From NCBI GenBank assembly GCA_029861485.1, contig JAOTZF010000007.1:1-17497 (forward strand): a stretch of DNA of 17,497 nt, given 5' to 3'. This DNA is from Thermoleophilia bacterium (GTDB lineage: Bacteria; Actinomycetota; Thermoleophilia; Miltoncostaeales; Miltoncostaeaceae). Position 1 is the stretch's first letter. Each line of letters opens with the position of its first letter. Both the position numbers and the translations under genes were made by a program. Below, piece by piece: positions 17,300 to 17,497 of this stretch. The notes under the pieces were generated by a model, which saw nothing but the letters and a program-made list of their open reading frames with translations, was not told the DNA's origin and made no database searches.

Positions 17300-17497
17300 T
17301 TAGAAGGCCCCCAACGGGAAGCGGGCGAGCTCGGTGTAGCGGGAGCCGTCGGGATGCTGCTCACTGTCAACCAGCACGATCTCGGCGACGTCGAAGGAAC
17401 GCGACACGCGATGTCCGATCAGTCGACAGGCGCCACGCCGCCGCATCCGGGCGAGCGTGATGTGGCCCGTGAAAGGTCGGGGATCGAGGGGCTGCCC
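17300..17497 (-). CDS. thpR: 2'-5' RNA ligase / cyclic phosphodiesterase, C-terminal part
   Basis: Read on the minus strand, the last 65 codons before a TAA (17302–17300) encode RPFTGHITLARMRR... then a strand FDVAEIVLVDSEQ and a final SRYTELARFPLGAF. HITLAR is the second HxTx motif of the 2H phosphoesterase superfamily, and the closing Y-x-x-L-x-x-FPL is typical of the LigT/ThpR branch. These act on 2'-5' linkages or cyclic phosphates at RNA ends. The N-terminal half with the first HxTx motif lies beyond the window. The Gly before HITLAR replaces the more usual Pro. It converges on maf with a 65-base gap. Confidence 0.85.
   Translation of the reverse strand, partial: GQPLDPRPFTGHITLARMRRRGACRLIGHRVSRSFDVAEIVLVDSEQHPDGSRYTELARFPLGAF

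Noticed and set aside
17247..17301. Possible terminator between maf and the RNA ligase gene
   Set aside because: AAGGGTCC and GGACCTT can pair only with a bulge and a loop of about 40 bases, so the fold is too weak to call.

Overview
The window is a stretch of high-G+C bacterial chromosome made up almost entirely of housekeeping genes. The order tRNA-Leu–tig–clpP–clpX–valS–folC–(membrane protein)–ndk–maf, tRNA genes without an encoded CCA, and frequent GTG/TTG starts point to Actinomycetota. A deep-branching class such as Thermoleophilia (Solirubrobacterales-like) is my best guess from gene order and protein flavour, but no rRNA or other decisive marker is present. I see no phage, transposon, CRISPR array, toxin–antitoxin pair or defence gene.

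Layout. 1–1898: a secreted protein of unknown function (270–992), a short opposite-strand ORF that meets it tail to tail (989–1183), and a one-helix membrane protein (1431–1898) whose start codon sits directly behind an 18-bp palindrome. 1948–4761: leuS. 4762–5110: about 350 bp without a convincing gene but with two sizeable inverted repeats. 5111–7734: a close-packed group of a small unknown protein, a GNAT acetyltransferase, a biotin–protein ligase without a DNA-binding domain, and a zinc-dependent alcohol dehydrogenase. 7751–8116: a cupin on the opposite strand. 8209–8385: tRNA-His(GTG) and tRNA-Leu(TAG), directly abutting tig. 8387–11729: tig, clpP and clpX, i.e. nascent-chain folding and ATP-dependent proteolysis. 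11738–17234: valS, folC, a two-helix membrane protein, ndk and maf, nearly all touching or overlapping. 17300–17497: the C-terminal end of a 2'-5' RNA ligase-type protein on the opposite strand, cut by the window edge.

The genes serve translation (leuS, valS, two tRNAs), protein folding and turnover (tig, clpP, clpX), cofactors and nucleotides (birA, folC, ndk, maf) and RNA end chemistry (thpR). The most interesting signals are in the joints, not in the proteins. The tig start codon lies one base past the 3' end of tRNA-Leu. folC and maf appear to start at CTG, and the four NTGA gene overlaps use all four possible first bases. Several likely promoter cores are embedded in short G+C-rich palindromes. 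The small opposite-strand ORF at 989–1183 has strong coding periodicity but no recognisable relatives. I do not see a new multi-gene system.
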